Shown here: in pieces, positions 9,278 through 18,958 of the stretch
How positions within the stretch are numbered: the first letter of the stretch is position 1
Layout: every line of letters starts with the position of its first letter
Source of the DNA: Actinernus sp. WN-2022
Lineage: Eukaryota; Cnidaria; Anthozoa; Actiniaria; Actinernidae
Assembly (NCBI GenBank): GCA_030867875.1
Contig: JAOWCC010000026.1
Span: 819,001 to 883,000 of the forward strand
DNA length: 64,000 nt
Direction of reading: 5' to 3'
Notes under the pieces: model-generated
What the model saw: the letters and a program-made list of their open reading frames with translations, nothing else
The model's database searches: none
Told to the model about the DNA's origin: nothing
Position numbers and translations under genes: made by a program

Positions 9278-10350
9278 CGTCGTTTATATTGCTCTATAGT
9301 GATCACCACTATTGCTACGATGAATAACCAAACGTTCTCAGCTAGTACTCCCAGAGCTTTACCAGCCATAGTAAATATGAAACTCACAATCGATCCAATA
9401 ATTCCAGGTAGGATCTGTCCAAGTTTCTTTCCCATTTCTTTCAACAAACCCCCAGTCGTTTTTAATCCCTTCTTTACTGCATCTGCTGCTTTATCGATAC
9501 CAGCCTTTACTGGTTTCGGTACGGATCTCGACAACAGGGAAACTATCGTACTAACGATAGCGCCAATAGAAGTTACCACTGCAAGAACGGTCATTCCATG
9601 CTTTCTGAAAATGTATTTAATCCTTTCACGTAGCGATGTACGTTCTAGTATGGCTTCTTCTTGACGTTCAAGGAATTCTCTTGCCCTATGGATGGACATT
9701 AACTCCTTCTTAGCTACTTCTTTCTGAGCGTCGGTCGATTCAGAGTCCCCCAGAATAGATTCATTATTTGCTTCCCGTTCGGCGAGTTGTTGTTCTGCAA
9801 ATATTCTTTCATCGGCGGCTTCTTCAGTAGTTGGACCTAAGGCAGCTTTGAGAGAGCTTCGAAACCTAGTGTGTAATTTCTTATCTTTATCATCACCGGT
9901 GAATAGACGTATAAGTGGTCCTTTGCTGCCAAGTTCGCGAACTTTGATTTGTTCGTCTATTAAGTAGATTTCGATATTATGTCGAACACCCGCATCCGGA
10001 TATTGGCCCTTTACTATATCAACCAGCATTTCCTTTGCCGAATCTTGAAAGGTTTGTTCGAATGTGAATCCTCGAAACGGGTCATCGCCTTCTAGGACGT
10101 AGTTGTGAATATCGCTCATGGGAATCATTTCACTACCACCAGCTTCATCTTGACTATCATCTAATATACTAGCTAAGTATCTTCGTTGGTCTTCTTCTTC
10201 ATCTTGCTGTCGTCGGTCTTCTTCATCTTGCTGTCGTCGGTTTTCTTCTCGTCGTTGTCGATCATCTTCATTTCGTTGTCGATCATCTTCATTTCGTTGT
10301 CTATCAGCTGCATCCTTGCGACCTGCATCGCCATCAATCTTAAAGTCCAT
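9274..10350 (-). CDS. Charged coiled protein with C-terminal membrane segments (Polinton A)
   Basis: 358 aa from the ATG at 10350. An ATG further upstream would overlap the capsid gene promoter. The N-terminus holds tandem acidic/arginine repeats of the DRQRNED type (about residues 13-55), absent from B. The middle is soluble; about 245-266 is hydrophobic (VLAVVTSIGAIVSTIVSLL); about 270-310 is amphipathic with GLLKEMGKKLGQILPG; about 315-352 is hydrophobic. The C-terminal 130 residues are almost the same in B. A virion membrane-active or assembly role is plausible by position; no named family is recognised. Confidence 0.83.
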   Translation of the reverse strand: MDFKIDGDAGRKDAADRQRNEDDRQRNEDDRQRREENRRQQDEEDRRQQDEEEDQRRYLASILDDSQDEAGGSEMIPMSDIHNYVLEGDDPFRGFTFEQTFQDSAKEMLVDIVKGQYPDAGVRHNIEIYLIDEQIKVRELGSKGPLIRLFTGDDKDKKLHTRFRSSLKAALGPTTEEAADERIFAEQQLAEREANNESILGDSESTDAQKEVAKKELMSIHRAREFLERQEEAILERTSLRERIKYIFRKHGMTVLAVVTSIGAIVSTIVSLLSRSVPKPVKAGIDKAADAVKKGLKTTGGLLKEMGKKLGQILPGIIGSIVSFIFTMAGKALGVLAENVWLFIVAIVVITIEQYKRR

Positions 10351-10384
10351 GTTAAACATAACTATATATATAGTTATATTCAAC
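10351..10384. promoter_or_regulatory. Palindromic bidirectional promoter (membrane protein / capsid, Polinton A)
   Basis: The 34 bp between two divergent ATGs reads gttaaacataactatatata followed by its near complement ending ttatattcaac. It is symmetrical around a TATA core, and each ATG is equally spaced from the centre. Conserved at 38430-38463 in B with one changed base in the left arm. Confidence 0.75.
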
Positions 10385-11620
10385 ATGATCTCATCAAAGT
10401 TGGATCCCACACAAGCACGAAGAGAGCCTCATGCACTCAAGGCTCCGCGAGACTTGTATAGGAAAACTTTCACTCGATCATCTGCCAATCCAGGTGAGAC
10501 TCTATACGTAGAAGTCCCAAATCTAGCAGAAGGTGTAGTACTAGTACCTGGTAGCTTAGCGCTATTGGTCGACATCGTACTATCTGGTGGACATGCGAAT
10601 AACAGAGTCGTTTCGAACATTGGACGCTGCTTGGTCATACGTAGAATCTGTAGGATGGCAGCTGAAACAGTAGAAGACCTTGTCAGGCCAGACCTCCTAC
10701 AAACGTACTCCGATGTATACCTATCTACGCAGGAGATAGAGTCTAGAGTACAACAAGGCATTCAATCAGAGAACGTAAACAAGCTACGATCGAAAGCTGG
10801 TGACGCAAGTACTTCGTCTGCTGCAGACAACGCGCTCCTAGCTGCATGTGGTTCCAAGTATAGGATTCCATTAGATGTTGACATTCTGACACAACATGGA
10901 GTTCTATATCCATATGCCTTAGAAAATGCAATTACATTCGAGTTGACTCTAGCGCCTGCCAACGAGGTCGTAATTGGATCGGATACGACGAAGATAGGTA
11001 CGTACCAACTTACCAACATCCAACTAGAATACGAAGCAATCAGGGACGGAACGCTGGCTAGTAGTGCATTTCACAAATACGAAATAGGTACTGCATTCCT
11101 ATACAACTATGCCGTTCACTTCAAGACAGTAGATATCGCTAAAACGTCCGATACTTTGATATCTCAAAACGTTAATGTTCCACGACGATCCTTTGCTGGA
11201 CTACTTCTACTATTCATAGATCCACCTACCATTGGCACGCGAGATAGTGAAGCATTCTCGAATCCAGATATCTTGAAGGTAGAAGTAGATGTCAACGGGA
11301 TTCCCAACAGACTCTTTCCAAGCGGCATGCTTCCCCTAGATTTCTGGGAGGCTGCAAAGGGCTGGTTTGGTACACCCAATACTTCCATGACTCCAAAGAA
11401 GTTCTTTGAAAATAGATTCGCTATCCTAATCGATTGTCGCACAGCAAAAGATTCCACCGTTCATGGTGATGGCTTGACACAAACCGGCAGTGGGAAGGAC
11501 ATCGACATTCGCATACATAGAACTGCGAAGGGAAGTGGAAATGTGAAAATGCACATCTACGTCCTTGCGGATGCTCAGGTCATGATATTGAACAGATCTT
11601 TACATAGTATAGTATACTGA
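10385..11620 (+). CDS. Major capsid protein candidate, double jelly-roll type (Polinton A)
   Basis: 411 aa from the ATG at 10385, just after the symmetrical promoter. Beta-rich throughout, with landmarks YRIPLDVDILTQHG, TYQLTNIQLEYEAI, DTLISQNVNVPRRSF, LLLLFIDPP and NRLFPSGMLPLDFW. These resemble the hexon-like capsid proteins of cnidarian Polinton/adintovirus elements, and the gene immediately precedes the packaging ATPase, the usual order. About 28 residue differences from B by eye. The TGA overlaps the ATPase ATG (TGATG-type overlap). A structure prediction showing two jelly rolls would confirm it. Confidence 0.72.
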   Translation: MISSKLDPTQARREPHALKAPRDLYRKTFTRSSANPGETLYVEVPNLAEGVVLVPGSLALLVDIVLSGGHANNRVVSNIGRCLVIRRICRMAAETVEDLVRPDLLQTYSDVYLSTQEIESRVQQGIQSENVNKLRSKAGDASTSSAADNALLAACGSKYRIPLDVDILTQHGVLYPYALENAITFELTLAPANEVVIGSDTTKIGTYQLTNIQLEYEAIRDGTLASSAFHKYEIGTAFLYNYAVHFKTVDIAKTSDTLISQNVNVPRRSFAGLLLLFIDPPTIGTRDSEAFSNPDILKVEVDVNGIPNRLFPSGMLPLDFWEAAKGWFGTPNTSMTPKKFFENRFAILIDCRTAKDSTVHGDGLTQTGSGKDIDIRIHRTAKGSGNVKMHIYVLADAQVMILNRSLHSIVY

Positions 11621-12240
11621 TGGATTCTCTCGTAGAGCACGTACCGTTCAACGCACTCATAGTCGGTCCAACGAATTGTGGGAAGACTGCGTTCCTCATA
11701 GAACAACTTCGTGGATCATTTCGTGGTAAGTTCGATTACATAGTACTGATTTGTCCTACGTATGCCCACAACAAAACTTATCGCGGATTTGCAAATCGAG
11801 ATCCTCGTTTCTTCGTCATGTCACCACCGCAGGATGCCATCGATACTACTTTGAGTATTTGCGCAACATTTTGGTCAGGTACCAATACTCTATTGATTCT
11901 CGACGATTGCGCCGCATCGAAGGACGTCAAGAAACGAACTGAAAAGCTAGTGGACTTAGCCTTTTCTGCACGACATATAGGGCTTTCCGTTTGGGTGCTG
12001 TCCCAACAACTAACGAGCATATGTAAACCCTTTCGCGAGAACGTAGCTATCGTAGTAGCATTTCATACAGCATCGGCCGTAGATGGCAAAAGGATATTTG
12101 AGGATTATGGAGGCTCGCAAGAATGTAAAGAGTTACGAACGATACTTGGATCCCATAAGTTCGCTCGCATGTGCTTCTGTCTCCGCCATCCTTTCGAGGT
12201 AGTGTTAGAGCTCCCAGCACCTACAACATATTATGACTGA
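11620..12240 (+). CDS. DNA-packaging ATPase, FtsK/HerA (A32-like) family (Polinton A)
   Basis: 206 aa. Walker A is GPTNCGKT at residues 16-23; Walker B is LLILDD at 91-96; a sensor-like VLSQQ follows near 128. Size and motifs fit the genome-packaging ATPases of Polintons, virophages and NCLDV (A32). It would drive DNA into the capsid. The ATG overlaps the capsid gene stop and its own end overlaps the next gene by 8 bp, so this is a compact virion cluster. Only about eight differences from B. Confidence 0.93.
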   Translation: MDSLVEHVPFNALIVGPTNCGKTAFLIEQLRGSFRGKFDYIVLICPTYAHNKTYRGFANRDPRFFVMSPPQDAIDTTLSICATFWSGTNTLLILDDCAASKDVKKRTEKLVDLAFSARHIGLSVWVLSQQLTSICKPFRENVAIVVAFHTASAVDGKRIFEDYGGSQECKELRTILGSHKFARMCFCLRHPFEVVLELPAPTTYYD

Positions 12241-12772
12241 TAAGGAAATACTCGAGATATTCGGTGAGGACCCACCACCAACCGACCTAGACGTTACGTC
12301 AGACAATCGCGAATCACTTTCGATCTTAGCCGCAACAGGCGTAACGAAAGAATACTTAGGTAAGAACTTTTCCCTAGGAGACATCTCTAGACTTCCTGAG
12401 AAAGAAGTAGACAAGTTGTATAGGAGGTATCAGGCCGTTCTAGCTCAGCAAGTAACGAAAGGCTTAGTCGACGGTGTGACGCGTCTAGCTACCCGCCTAG
12501 TTGCCTACCTAGTACCAATAGATTCTCAAGAAGCCCTGATCAAGGACATACAAGAAGACCCTCTAGTCCGCAACGAAATAAGTGCTGCGACTGGCCTACT
12601 ATCGCTTAAGGCAGGTCGCCTTGTAGCTCTAGCTAGCGTCCTATTCCACATATCTGGCCACGTAGTCATTCCTGGTACAACTGTTGAACCTTCACATATA
12701 CCTACTATATCGAATCAAGATGGAAGAAGCGGACCAGATAACTGCGAATCCTCCGACGACTGTACCAACTAA
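12233..12772 (+). CDS. Conserved small Polinton protein, unknown function (Polinton A)
   Basis: 179 aa. Soluble N-terminus (EILEIFGEDPPPTDLDV), helical middle (LYRRYQAVLAQQVTKGLVDG), and a hydrophobic stretch at about 128-150 (SLKAGRLVALASVLFHISG), then a polar tail. The ATG lies inside the ATPase end. B has 182 aa with a three-residue insertion (VTG) near residue 12. The pattern recurs in cnidarian Polintons. Role unknown; virion-cluster context. Confidence 0.85.
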   Translation: MTDKEILEIFGEDPPPTDLDVTSDNRESLSILAATGVTKEYLGKNFSLGDISRLPEKEVDKLYRRYQAVLAQQVTKGLVDGVTRLATRLVAYLVPIDSQEALIKDIQEDPLVRNEISAATGLLSLKAGRLVALASVLFHISGHVVIPGTTVEPSHIPTISNQDGRSGPDNCESSDDCTN

Positions 12773-13070
12773 GGTAAAAAATCCAAAGCGTGTTGCAGCA
12801 GGAAAATTAGCTTGGGAGAAGGCCACTGCCAATGCAAAAGAAGCTCAAAGGATGGAGATAGAACGTGAAAATGAACCGTCCAAAGAAACTGACGTAGAGA
12901 AAGGTCAGTTCGAAAACCTGGCTATCCTCACAATCATCGGTACTGGCGCTACATTGCTTTGCACGTACTTTGCGTACAAGAAGTATGTAGATGGAAACGA
13001 GTGTGTTGCCGCCGTTAGCACGACGCGATCTGCAGCTCCGGTAAAGTTTACGGCACTAGACATGGAGTAA
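12720..13070 (+). CDS. Single-pass membrane protein (Polinton A)
   Basis: 116 aa from the ATG at 12720, overlapping the previous gene by 53 bp in another frame. Basic N-terminus, charged helix, one transmembrane segment at about 66-86 (LAILTIIGTGATLL), short polar tail. The start matches B (40808). No family recognised; context suggests a minor virion or assembly component. Confidence 0.78.
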   Translation: MEEADQITANPPTTVPTKVKNPKRVAAGKLAWEKATANAKEAQRMEIERENEPSKETDVEKGQFENLAILTIIGTGATLLCTYFAYKKYVDGNECVAAVSTTRSAAPVKFTALDME

Positions 13071-13107
13071 CTCTTAGAGACTAGAGACCATACTTATATA
13101 TGTCGAG

Positions 13108-13317
13108 ATGGATAAAGAATTGATGAAGACGGCAACCGATGCATCTATAATTGTTGGACTCGCTTCTGGTATTGGGTGGATCGTAAAGAAGACTACCAAG
13201 GAATCTATGCTTAGCGATCCTTCTTCTTCCCTAGTGAATTACGCAAAGTGGACTGCCGTGATACTTGGAAGCTTATACGCGAAACAATATCTTGAGAAAC
13301 AAAAGATCATACCATAA
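13108..13317 (+). CDS. Very small membrane protein (Polinton A)
   Basis: 69 aa, almost unchanged in B despite its length, which supports it as a real gene. Hydrophobic stretches at about 11-28 (ASIIVGLASGIGWIV) and 46-60 (AKWTAVILGSLYA). Preceded by cttatatatgtcgag. Its TAA overlaps the next ATG (TAATG). Confidence 0.8.
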   Translation: MDKELMKTATDASIIVGLASGIGWIVKKTTKESMLSDPSSSLVNYAKWTAVILGSLYAKQYLEKQKIIP

Positions 13318-13742
13318 TGGCAGCAGCAATTGCTATGACAGTTTTCGGCGCTATTTTGAATGCGATGGCATTTACTGGTGGTGGCATACTAGCTAGAATG
13401 ATTGGAAAGGGTGATGTAGATACAGAACGAGAGAGACACGATAGGGCCATCGAAAGACAAGAATCTGAAATGACAGAGTATAGAATCGAACGTCAACGAT
13501 TATACGACTTTGCACAAAATCAGGAAGGTCTTGAACGCGACGCATACAACGTTCAAAGAGATACCAACAAAGCCTTCGTGCAATCCGATAAGTTACGTAA
13601 GGCGCTAGAACGGCTCGAAGAAATGAAAGAACCCCGCTTATCTGACTACTACCGACCCTCGAACGATCAGAAGACTGGTGAGTTGCTCTATGTCGGTGGT
13701 GGAATGCTAGGCGCTGGATACGCTATTAGTAGATGGTTATAG
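13317..13742 (+). CDS. Small coiled-coil protein with two hydrophobic ends (Polinton A)
   Basis: 141 aa. Hydrophobic N-terminus (MTVFGAILNAMAFTGGGI), a long charged coiled coil at about 35-105 (RERHDRAIERQESEM onward), the block EPRLSDYYRPSNDQKTGE, and a hydrophobic C-terminus (LLYVGGGMLGAGYAI). This arrangement recurs in cnidarian Polintons. Last gene of the virion cluster, followed by the tandem-repeat spacer. Confidence 0.83.
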   Translation: MAAAIAMTVFGAILNAMAFTGGGILARMIGKGDVDTERERHDRAIERQESEMTEYRIERQRLYDFAQNQEGLERDAYNVQRDTNKAFVQSDKLRKALERLEEMKEPRLSDYYRPSNDQKTGELLYVGGGMLGAGYAISRWL

Positions 13743-13955
13743 AAACGTACTAGGTACTACTAAGCTACTAAGCTACTACTAGCTACTACTAAGCTACTAC
13801 TAGCTACTACTAAGCTACTACTAAATTACTACTAAGCTACTACTAAGTTACTACTAAATTACTACTAAGCTACTACTAAGCTACTACTAAGTTACTACTA
13901 AGCTACTACTAAGCTACTACTAAGTTACTACTAGCTACTACTAGCTACTACTAAA
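13743..13955 (+). repeat. CTACTAAG-type tandem repeat spacer (Polinton A)
   Basis: About 200 bp of imperfect repeats of ctactaagcta / ctactactaag, between the virion cluster and the integrase hairpin. B has a spacer in the same place built from a related but different unit (aagctactagtaagttaccc). No coding content. Confidence 0.9.
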
Positions 13956-14012
13956 AAAAAGGAAAAAAGAAAGGAATGAGGCCTGATTCTTATTCTTTTC
14001 TTTTTTTTCATC
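13953..14012 (+). terminator. Poly-A/poly-T hairpin before integrase (Polinton A)
   Basis: aaaaaaaaggaaaaaagaaaggaat pairs imperfectly with attcttttctttttttt. Same location as 42129-42191 in B. Possibly ends virion-cluster transcripts or marks a module boundary. Confidence 0.5.
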
Positions 14013-14026
14013 TGTTGAAGTTTAGA

Positions 14027-15090
14027 ATGTATAGATGCATGATGGATTCTAAACTTGCGAATATCTTCTATGGGCCTATGGGCTATTGGAAAGGTCACGC
14101 TGCAATTGGCAAGCTATCTGTAGCAGCGAAAGCATCAGAAGACGTAGCTAGGAGTTGGTTGGAAAAGCAATCTATGTGGCAAATATATCTACCACCACCA
14201 AAACACATTCCACGACCGCATTGGACTGTATCGAAACCAAATGAAGTCCACCAAGCTGATTTGATATTTCTACCACACGATCGACCTGGGCGTGGACGAA
14301 AGCTATACAAGTACGCATTGGTCGTAATCGACGTAGCTTCTCGATACAAAGAATCCGAACCTTTGGCATCTAAAGATAGTGGCGAAGTTTCTGCGGCATT
14401 CGAACGAATCTATAAAGTAGTCCACTCGAATGGCCAAAGACGTTGCAAGTGGATCCTGGTAGAGAATTCATGGGACGTATGTCTGAAACGCTAGCACTAC
14501 ATGGTACGAAAGTTCAACGAGGCGAGGCTGGTAATCATAGAGCACAAAGTTTTGTCGAACGAGCAAATAGAACTCTAGCTGAGAGATTGTTTGGATATCA
14601 GTATGCACAAGAGATGGTGCTTACTTCGGAAGGATCATATGCGCGTAGTAGAGAATGGGTAGTTCGTTTACCAATGGTTATCAAAGCCCTGAACGGTGAG
14701 GTGACTCGACTTACAGGAAAGGAGCCTTCAAATTCTGTAGTGACGCAGCAAGTAGATCTGAAGACTCCTACGTATTCGCGCACTGTTGGATTGAGAGAAG
14801 AGCGCCTACCATTCGACGTTCTAGTTCGATATCTCTACGCACCAGGAGAATTGGAAGGGGGTGAAAAACGTAGAGCTACTGATCCTGTGTGGAGTTTACA
14901 GATATACGCTATTTCGCGAAGTGTAATATCTTCGGGGCAGCCTGTGCTTTACTACCTTGCGAAGCGAGAAGGGGAGAAGGACGCACCCAAACGTGGATTC
15001 GTTCGTGAAGAGCTACAAGTAGTTCCACCAGATACGGAACTACCACCAAGAGGTATTCTATTCGTGCCTAGTTTAGCAGCTCGTAAATGA
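14027..15090 (+). pseudogene. Retroviral-type (RVE, DD35E) integrase, frameshifted (Polinton A)
   Basis: Two overlapping frames give one integrase: 14027 to about 14415 (MYRCMMDSKL... HQADLIF with the first catalytic Asp) and about 14443-15090 (DPGREF with the second Asp, SFVERANRT with the Glu). Alignment to the intact B copy shows a single-base loss near 14415 (ataaagtagtcc here, ataaacgtagtcc in B) that changes frame. The gene would insert the element into host DNA; here it is probably dead unless helped in trans. It converges on polB, whose last codons overlap its end. Confidence 0.92.
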
Positions 15091-18000
15091 AATCATCCAT
15101 GTCTAAGTCTTTATGTCCATAGGCTAATGTATCGATTCCATTATTATGGATCCAACGCTTGGAGTCGAATGGTGAAAGGGATATTTTATTAATGTGCTGC
15201 CCATAGATGTGGTGGCCTTCCGATCGTAGTACATCCATCCCATGCCTGAAGGTCTTCTTAGCAAATAGCGATTATTTGTACTGCTCGTGGCGGATGTGCT
15301 TCTTTACAACTACCTTGCGGATTCCTTTAGCCTTCCTTATGGTTTTCCCATCAGCCTCTAGGATAGAATACATCTTCGGTCGAAGACCTACGTACTCAGC
15401 GATTGGGCGCCCGGCACACTCGTCCTTCATCTTTCCAAGGACTTTCTTGTTTGCTGTGCTATGTAGTGGATGCTCCTTAGGGTAGTCAGATGTGTCGTAG
15501 AGATCTTCGTGGGCAGCCATGTCGGCATACACATCGTCTGTCTGGATTTCAAGGAGTAAACTGTCTGTGTCTGTATACATAAGTTGGCATCGGTCTACAT
15601 ACTGTCCAAGCAGTTGGTTGTAATAGAAGTCGTACATCAGATGCTTTGAGAGGTCAAGAATGCTCATTCCCACGTAGACTGGACGGTTCAAAATTAGTCG
15701 ACTCTTATGCATATGCAGGGCTGCCAGATCGTCATCGAAGATGTTTGCCCGTGCGAAGGTTGGGCTAGCAATCAGACGTCTAAGTTTGTCCTCTTCGCTG
15801 GCACGCACTAGATCGACATTTACATGCTTGCGTAAGTTCTCCATGGTTTTGCCGAAGACGCTATTGTTCATCAATTTGTACAGGTCCTTTTCGAAGTCGC
15901 TCGTAGCCAGTTTACGAAGGTCAGTGTTCTTTCGGATATAAGGCTCCATCCACGGACTTTGGTCAAATCGTAGTGCTCTGTGAATCTTCTTGAGATGCAT
16001 GCCTAGGGATAGGTAAAGCTGTAGATTGCGGTAGTGGAGTACGTATCGCTCTTTGTCGTGGAGGTTTGGCACAAGCTTTTCAACCTCTATCGATGTACCT
16101 TTGAGGTTGCGCTGATATTCGGACATCCACTCTTTTGGGATTTTCATGCGCTCTGGTGCTAGCGGATAGGCGTTGTGCGCGTTGTGGAGTTCTTGTGGGT
16201 ATTCGAGATCCACTTCTAGGATGTAACCTACATCAGAATCAGTTACAAGATTGGTGATTTCTTCTTTTGTTGGCATACACCACTCGAATCCTCCCGTTGG
16301 CAGATATTGACTCATCGCCCATCCATATAAGTTGTTGGCATCGAGGTACTGGATGTACGTTGTGGGCTTGGATTGGTCGTGGCACTCAACCAGAGGATTG
16401 TTGGCCTTGGCGTGTCTCTTGGATACCATAGATATTCCACCACGTAGACCTTTCTCTACGAAGAGATGCATGTCATAGTCGGTCAATAGTTCCAGCTCCA
16501 CACCCGTAGTTTTCAAGAGCGCATCCCAAGAGAGACCAGGGCTGGTGTAGTAGTGTGCAGGATCCAAGCCATACTGACGTAGACACGTTTCCCGAAAGGT
16601 CTCAAAGACATCTGCCAGAAGAAGCACGTCAGTTTGGAGGTAAAGGTCGTGGTAATCTCCCATGTTCTCACAGCCGAAGGTGTTCCAGACCTTTTGAGCG
16701 TGTTCGTAGTCCTCCTCGGAAATTCCTTCAGCCGATAGCTTGCTGTAGAAGTCGGCTTGTGGTGGGAGTGGATCTGCAAACCGATCCCAGCTATCCATAT
16801 ACTCATACGGATAGATGCCTTTTCGCAAAAGCAGGCGTTGCCGCTCTACACTAGGCTCATACAGAGCAGTAATCTGGAAGGCTTCTGGCTGGTTAGCTGA
16901 CACCAGCTTGTCTAGGGATGCTAAGAGGAATTGAGCGCTGTCGATGAATCGCAGCTGGTCTAAGGAGAACGATATGTACTTCTCCGTGTTGTTAGGGATA
17001 CATGCGATCTGCCCCTTCGTCTTGGAAATAGCCTGCATTATTAGATGTGAGTCGTAACCACGCAAGTTGTGGAATACGACTGGTATGGTCGTGGTTTTGG
17101 GGTTCAACCGCAGCTTGAGGTTACAAGCATTGTGGGCTGCGCCTCTGTACTTGCCTGTTATGTGACAATGGTCGCGAACTGAGTCACCGTAGAGTGGCTC
17201 CTCACACACGTGACAGATTCTGGCCGTATCGTGGGCAAACCAATTCTCTGAGGTCATCCGTATTTCCTTGGGGGTCATCAAAACTACTTTGATTCTCGAT
17301 TCTTCTTTTTGCATTGCCTCCAGGAACCGTTCTGCGGCATCCAGACCTCTGTAAACGACTGGAGGCTCTGTATGACCATCACATCGAACCACGACGTAGC
17401 CAAATCCACAAGCCACATGGTGTTGCGTGTTCTGAGTGTTGCTCTTTGTGGGATCCAACTCTGGTCCTGCGATCTTAGTGGTCAAAGCCTCGAAATCTGC
17501 ATAGATAACATACGGAGCTGGTAGCTGTTTGTGGTGGTTTCGGAAGGAGATCTTGTTTTCACCCTCTTTAGGCATTTCCACTCTCACGGCGGTTCCCCCT
17601 ATACCTTTACATTCTGGAATGTGTTTTTCGAGGTCTTCTCGACAGTACCCATGTAGGCATCGCTCGCAGAAGTGCTTCCTCCCGCGGTGTTTGCTATGAC
17701 TGTAGAGGAGGCGGTTCAAGTCCTTAATCCAGGTATAGTGGTACTTTCCGGACTCCTCTATGATCAGCATGTTGATGCGTGGGATGTCCCCACATTGCTC
17801 GCTAATCCTATAGACCACCACCACACCTTTCTCCCAGCCGAAGACATTGATTGCTAGTTCGTTTTGTTTCTCAACCCGGCGAATCTGCGATATGGGCGTT
17901 GGTGCATCGACTCCTGTAAAGTCTAGGCCGTCGTCTATAGGATACCTAGATGGTCTGTATGCATGTCCTCCGTGAAGAACTGGAAATAACGATGACCGAA

Positions 18001-18520
18001 GAGCCCATCGTAGGCAGTTATCATCCTCATTTCGAACGTTCACCACGGCTTTCTTATTTGCAACTTCAGGAGGTAGTTCGATGAAGGATCCACCTCTCAG
18101 AGGTTTGTAGAGAGCGATGTTTAGCCAGAGCAGGATGATGTGGTCGACAACCCATCCAGAGCCTCTATTCGTCCACTTCTCGAGACGCTCTAGAATAGTT
18201 GGGATGGCTCTGTCTAAGGCCTCATGAATCTCGTCGGTCTGCATGACGGTCTCCTGGTTGTGGCGCATCGTAGGGTCAGTAAACTCGCTGCTACCGTCCG
18301 GATGGTACTTCCTGAGCATCACCTTCAGAGCGAGTTGAAACTTCACGCCACGTAGGTCATCGACTTCTTCCACCAATTTCTGATGAATATTGTGGCGCGT
18401 GCCTTCTAGGAAGGCCCTTGGGTCAACGCCTAGTTCGTGGCCTATGGGGACGTCCATCTGCCACCCACGTAGATACTTACCGATGGTCCGATGGGTTCTC
18501 TCAAATGTGAGGTGTTCCAT
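15068..18520 (-). pseudogene. Protein-primed DNA polymerase B, HNH-bearing type, with one in-frame stop (Polinton A)
   Basis: Replicates the element. From the ATG at 18520: zinc-finger-like CERCLHGYC at 285-293; exonuclease motif I YADFEAL (340-346); an endonuclease-VII/HNH-like zinc module (C436, C439, DHCH 450-453, AHNACN 462-467); exonuclease motif [12 protein letters not shown] (484-493); polymerase motif [12 protein letters not shown] (725-735); motif [11 protein letters not shown] (882-891); motif C YTDTDS (982-987). A TAA at 15272-15274 ends the 1082-aa frame, but the same frame stays open for about 67 more conserved-looking codons to a TAG at 15068, so the C-terminus is truncated or needs readthrough. 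It lies beside the right TIR, whose cassette faces it. This polymerase is not the same lineage as that of Polinton B. Confidence 0.93.
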
Positions 18521-18590
18521 ATTGGGTGGTTTATATATCTTAGTAAATCTATACGTTTAAATGGTTATACGATATTGAGTAAATGTGTGT

Positions 18591-18953
18591 GTGGAAGAGA
18601 TCGATATACAGTATAGAATCATATCTCTAATAGGTTTACACCTTTGGATTTTTTTAGGTGTAAGAATGTCTAGTGACAATTTTGGCAACACTGTATAAAG
18701 TAGTATGTAAAATGGGGGGTTCTGGGAAACCTTGAAATATTTGTGCCGGCGGGGGGGGCACTTCATTTCATTCACTCACTCGTCCGCTTGAAAATATTTG
18801 TGCCGGCGGGGGGTGAGTGGAACGAAGTGAAGTGAACCCCCCCGCCGGCACAAATATTTTCAAGCGGACGAGTGAGTGAATGAAATGAAGTGGCCCCCCC
18901 CCGCCGGCATAAATATTTCAAGGTGGCCCAGAACCCCCATTTTACATACTACT
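18591..18953 (-). repeat. Right TIR of Polinton A, with nested terminal palindrome
   Basis: Inverted match to 3202-3566. The outer 255 bp (18699-18953) is again a palindrome with agtagtatg...catactact ends. The inner part holds the early promoter-like cassette (about 18601-18656, minus strand) upstream of polB. G/C tract lengths differ from the left TIR. Confidence 0.93.
18601..18656 (-). promoter_or_regulatory. Early promoter-like cassette facing polB (Polinton A)
   Basis: Reverse-strand copy of the cassette at 3502-3554 (atacagtata, aatcatatctctaat, tttggattttttt read on +). It lies about 80 bp upstream of the polB ATG at 18520. Because it is in the TIR, both ends of the element carry the same outward-in promoter. 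Confidence 0.6.
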
Positions 18954-18958
18954 CACTG

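Larger units (their letters stand above)
3202..18953. mobile_element. Polinton/Maverick (adintovirus-like) element A
   Basis: 15,752 bp, with TIRs of about 363 bp, termini AGTAGTATG...CATACTACT and 5-bp target duplication cactg (3197-3201 and 18954-18958). It encodes a protein-primed DNA polymerase B, a retroviral-type integrase, an FtsK/A32-type packaging ATPase and a capsid-protein candidate, the hallmark Polinton set, plus TFIIB-like, zinc-ribbon, F-box/ankyrin and several small membrane proteins. I found no adenovirus-type cysteine protease. Defects seen: a frameshift in the integrase and an in-frame stop near the end of polB. Usual Polintons have 6-bp duplications, so 5 bp is unusual. 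Confidence 0.96.

Noticed and set aside
13743..13955. CRISPR-like array
   Set aside because: Units of 8-12 bp are directly adjacent with no unique spacers; it is a simple tandem repeat in a eukaryotic element.
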